A stretch of DNA of 64,000 nt, taken from NCBI GenBank assembly GCA_947501695.1, contig CANMWO010000004.1:82733-146732 (forward strand), written 5' to 3'. Positions within the stretch are counted from its first letter, which is position 1. Every line of letters begins with the position of its first letter. This document shows, piece by piece, positions 62,480-64,000 of this stretch. This DNA is from an uncultured Sphingomonadaceae bacterium (lineage in GTDB: Bacteria > Pseudomonadota > Alphaproteobacteria > Sphingomonadales > Sphingomonadaceae). The position numbers and the translations under genes are program-made. The notes beneath the pieces are model-generated. The model was not told the origin of the DNA, did not search any database, and saw only the letters and a list, made by a program, of their open reading frames with translations.

Positions 62480-62950
62480 TTATGAAATCAGGTTGTCGCG
62501 GTCCATCTCGATCAGATACGGGGCAGCAAATCCTCGATACGCCTTTTTGCGAGCGTCCGGCAGATCTTTCCAACCGGTAATGGAACCTCGGCATATGTCT
62601 TGCTCACATGAACAGATATCGGGAAAATGTTCGATAGTGAAGTTTCTCATGGCATAATCATAGGTTGCCTCTTCGTCCGTTGCCATGACGCGCATCGCCA
62701 CAAAATTATGTCCACCCGAAGCATTCAGTTGAATCCCGCAATTGGGGTCACAGGAATGATTGAGCTTAGAGCTTAAGCCGCTATGAAAACCAAACTCATT
62801 CTTACCAATCTGGGAGGCGTGAGAGTGGTTTTTTATGCCACTGGTCTCCAATATACCGACCATTACTGTCTCGCCCGGCTCAAAAGCCCTTAGCGCAAAA
62901 ACCCCTTCTCCTCTTCCAGATGTCGTGCGCACTTCAATGTCGGTTTTCAT
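62480..62950 (-). CDS. SET-domain protein, probable lysine methyltransferase
   Basis: 156 residues. Compact SET domain: GRGEGVFALRAFEPGETVMV at the start, the SAM/knot motif LNHSCDPNC, catalytic Tyr in ATYDYAM, and a post-SET Cys cluster (CSCEQDIC). It methylates protein lysines in the family; the bacterial target is unknown. Eukaryote-like SET proteins in bacteria are often effectors or translation-factor modifiers, but nothing here shows export. The small gene upstream is four bases away. Confidence 0.87.
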   Translation of the reverse strand: MKTDIEVRTTSGRGEGVFALRAFEPGETVMVGILETSGIKNHSHASQIGKNEFGFHSGLSSKLNHSCDPNCGIQLNASGGHNFVAMRVMATDEEATYDYAMRNFTIEHFPDICSCEQDICRGSITGWKDLPDARKKAYRGFAAPYLIEMDRDNLIS

Positions 62951-62954
62951 ATAT

Positions 62955-63164
62955 TCATCCTTTTTTGGAACTATTTTCTAGCGCCACGGGTGAGTTCAGG
63001 AACATGGGAAATGGGGCCACACCAAGCTTCACGCGTGCCGTCTCGATCAATCTCCAGTAGTGATTGGCGGTCGCAGCACGATTGCGTTCATCATCGGCGA
63101 ACTCAGCGTTAGCTGCGTCCATCAAAGCAATCTGATGGTCATGGAGAAGCCTGTTGAAGACCAA
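62955..63164 (-). CDS. Small protein upstream of the SET-domain gene, unknown
   Basis: 69 residues. TTG start at 63164, supported by GGGAGGGG four bases upstream. Mainly helical (HHQIALMDAANAEFADDERN-type helix and ANHYWRLIETARVKLG). Four bases from the SET gene, so likely one operon. No family recognised. Confidence 0.65.
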   Translation of the reverse strand: MVFNRLLHDHQIALMDAANAEFADDERNRAATANHYWRLIETARVKLGVAPFPMFLNSPVALENSSKKG

Positions 63165-63390
63165 TTTCCCCTCCCGAGGTGGGAGCGCGATGGTCTCTCA
63201 GTCGAGGGGCTGCAAGAATTTGAGCCTCGATACATTTAAGATGGGGTCGGTGATCGCGATTTACAATGGATATTGGTTGGAGCGGCGACCAATTTTTATG
63301 TTGGCCGCCAAACGATTAGAGTCATCGCTAGTGCCCGCTTACAAGGTAATGCTTGCCATCTTCGTTAGCTTGCGCCTCTATCAGAATTTC

Positions 63391-63564
63391 CTACCCCGCT
63401 AGAACAGTGGCGGCTATTTCATCTATGTTACCATCCACAACCAACGGAGACCCTCCAACAATACCGACATTGGTTTGGCCGTGCTCGGCGGCACGCAACC
63501 AAGCGATATTCTCTGTAACCACCATATAATTGCCGCCACGTGATTTGAGTAAAACAAATTTCAT
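63391..63564 (-). CDS. Small beta-strand protein, FlbD-like in outline
   Basis: 57 residues from ATG 63564, with GGAG eight bases upstream. Pattern MKFVLLKSRGGNYMVVTENI ... NVGIVGGSPLVVDGNIDEIA recalls small FlbD-type folds (two strands, a helix, a strand pair), but identity is too low to name it. Confidence 0.6.
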   Translation of the reverse strand: MKFVLLKSRGGNYMVVTENIAWLRAAEHGQTNVGIVGGSPLVVDGNIDEIAATVLAG

Positions 63565-63938
63565 GATTATGTCTCCTGACACATTCTACACTAACGACCG
63601 AAACTCTTTTATAGATTAACGTTCAACCAACCATTTGCTTAGCCATCATTGTCAGAGGCAAGCATTAGTGAATGATCCTCAATCACACTGGCAATTTCTT
63701 TGGAAAATAACGTTAGGAAATATTGATGTCTAGGCCTAGGCGAGCCATACGGTTCTAAAAGTTGGCGCAATGCGACCCGGCTAAAACTTTAAGATTGCTT
63801 GCTGTGAAGTGGGTAGGTGCGAGGACCCTCGTTCAACCACCCCGCGCATCTATTCTAGACTGCAGATTCATATGCCTACCTTACCCTTGTTGCCTGACCA
63901 CAGACGTGACGCAGACTTAATCAAAAAGGGAAACTACA
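63565..63938. other. Intergenic region without a recognised gene
   Basis: 374 bases. I see no supported frame, RNA gene or repeat here apart from a tiny CGAGG-AC-CCTCG palindrome near 63819. It probably holds promoters for the genes on both sides. Confidence 0.4.
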
Positions 63939-64000
63939 ATGGCCAAATCACAACGAAAATCGAAACGTGAAATCCGCAAACCCAAGGCAGAAAAGAAAAA
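63939..64000 (+). CDS. Small very basic protein, cut by the window end
   Basis: Starts ATG 63939 with AAAAAGGGA upstream. The visible part (AKSQRKSKREIRKPKAEKK) is almost all Lys/Arg. A short Lys-rich protein of this type is common in sphingomonads, but the rest is outside the window. Confidence 0.6.
   Translation, partial: MAKSQRKSKREIRKPKAEKK

Noticed and set aside
63154..63402. 82-codon plus frame
   Set aside because: Overlaps supported minus genes at both ends and has no ribosome site or domain.
1..64000. tRNA, rRNA, riboswitch or origin
   Set aside because: None could be recognised by eye; a tRNAscan or Infernal run would be needed to exclude them fully.

Overview
The window looks like the chromosome of an alphaproteobacterium of the order Sphingomonadales (Sphingorhabdus, Parasphingorhabdus or Sphingopyxis type). 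Evidence: moderate GC, split purS/purQ, a plant-type glutamate-cysteine ligase, a PEPxxWA-CTERM protein, DUF2793 and DUF6127-like genes, and a Rhodobacter-type gene transfer agent (GTA) gene order. The assignment rests on gene content and is not a database result. I saw no rRNA, tRNA or CRISPR array.

Layout. 1-4879 (minus) is most of a giant trimeric autotransporter adhesin running off the left edge. 5.4-9.8 kb holds two 7TM-DISM receptors, one fused to an AraC-type DNA-binding domain and one to a histidine kinase, plus a NarL/FixJ-type response regulator. Two secreted proteins built from internal repeats follow. 12.4-23 kb holds parC, an NTF2-like protein, a DUF4349 lipoprotein and a purine block (purC ... 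purS-purQ). A surface lipoprotein and its Slam-type outer-membrane translocator sit between purC and purS. An AHH-type nuclease-like protein and an OmpA-like porin come next.

23.1-39.6 kb is a nearly complete GTA-like cluster on the minus strand, terminase to tail/host-interaction proteins in RcGTA order. It has no integrase, repressor, replication or lysis gene. Its unusual points are: gp12 fused to a large N-terminal domain that may be a TIM barrel; an opposite-strand secreted protein between protease and capsid; four ~200 bp palindromic repeat elements between structural genes; and a strong promoter with a LexA-box-like half-site pair upstream.

39.9-64 kb is ordinary chromosome: a molybdopterin oxidoreductase with a divergent HxlR regulator, an Lrp/LysE exporter pair, a PEP-CTERM protein, a patatin phospholipase with a cyclic-nucleotide domain, an AGCS symporter, a YqaA membrane protein, gshA, a TonB-dependent receptor, dinB, an MFS efflux pump, an SO2930-type dihaem cytochrome with its beta-helix partner, and a SET-domain protein.

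Two dispersed repeat families thread through the window. One is the ~200 bp element with ~37 bp terminal inverted repeats (six copies plus one collapsed remnant). The other is a short hairpin around GTCCGCTTT...AAAGCGGAC at gene ends (three copies).
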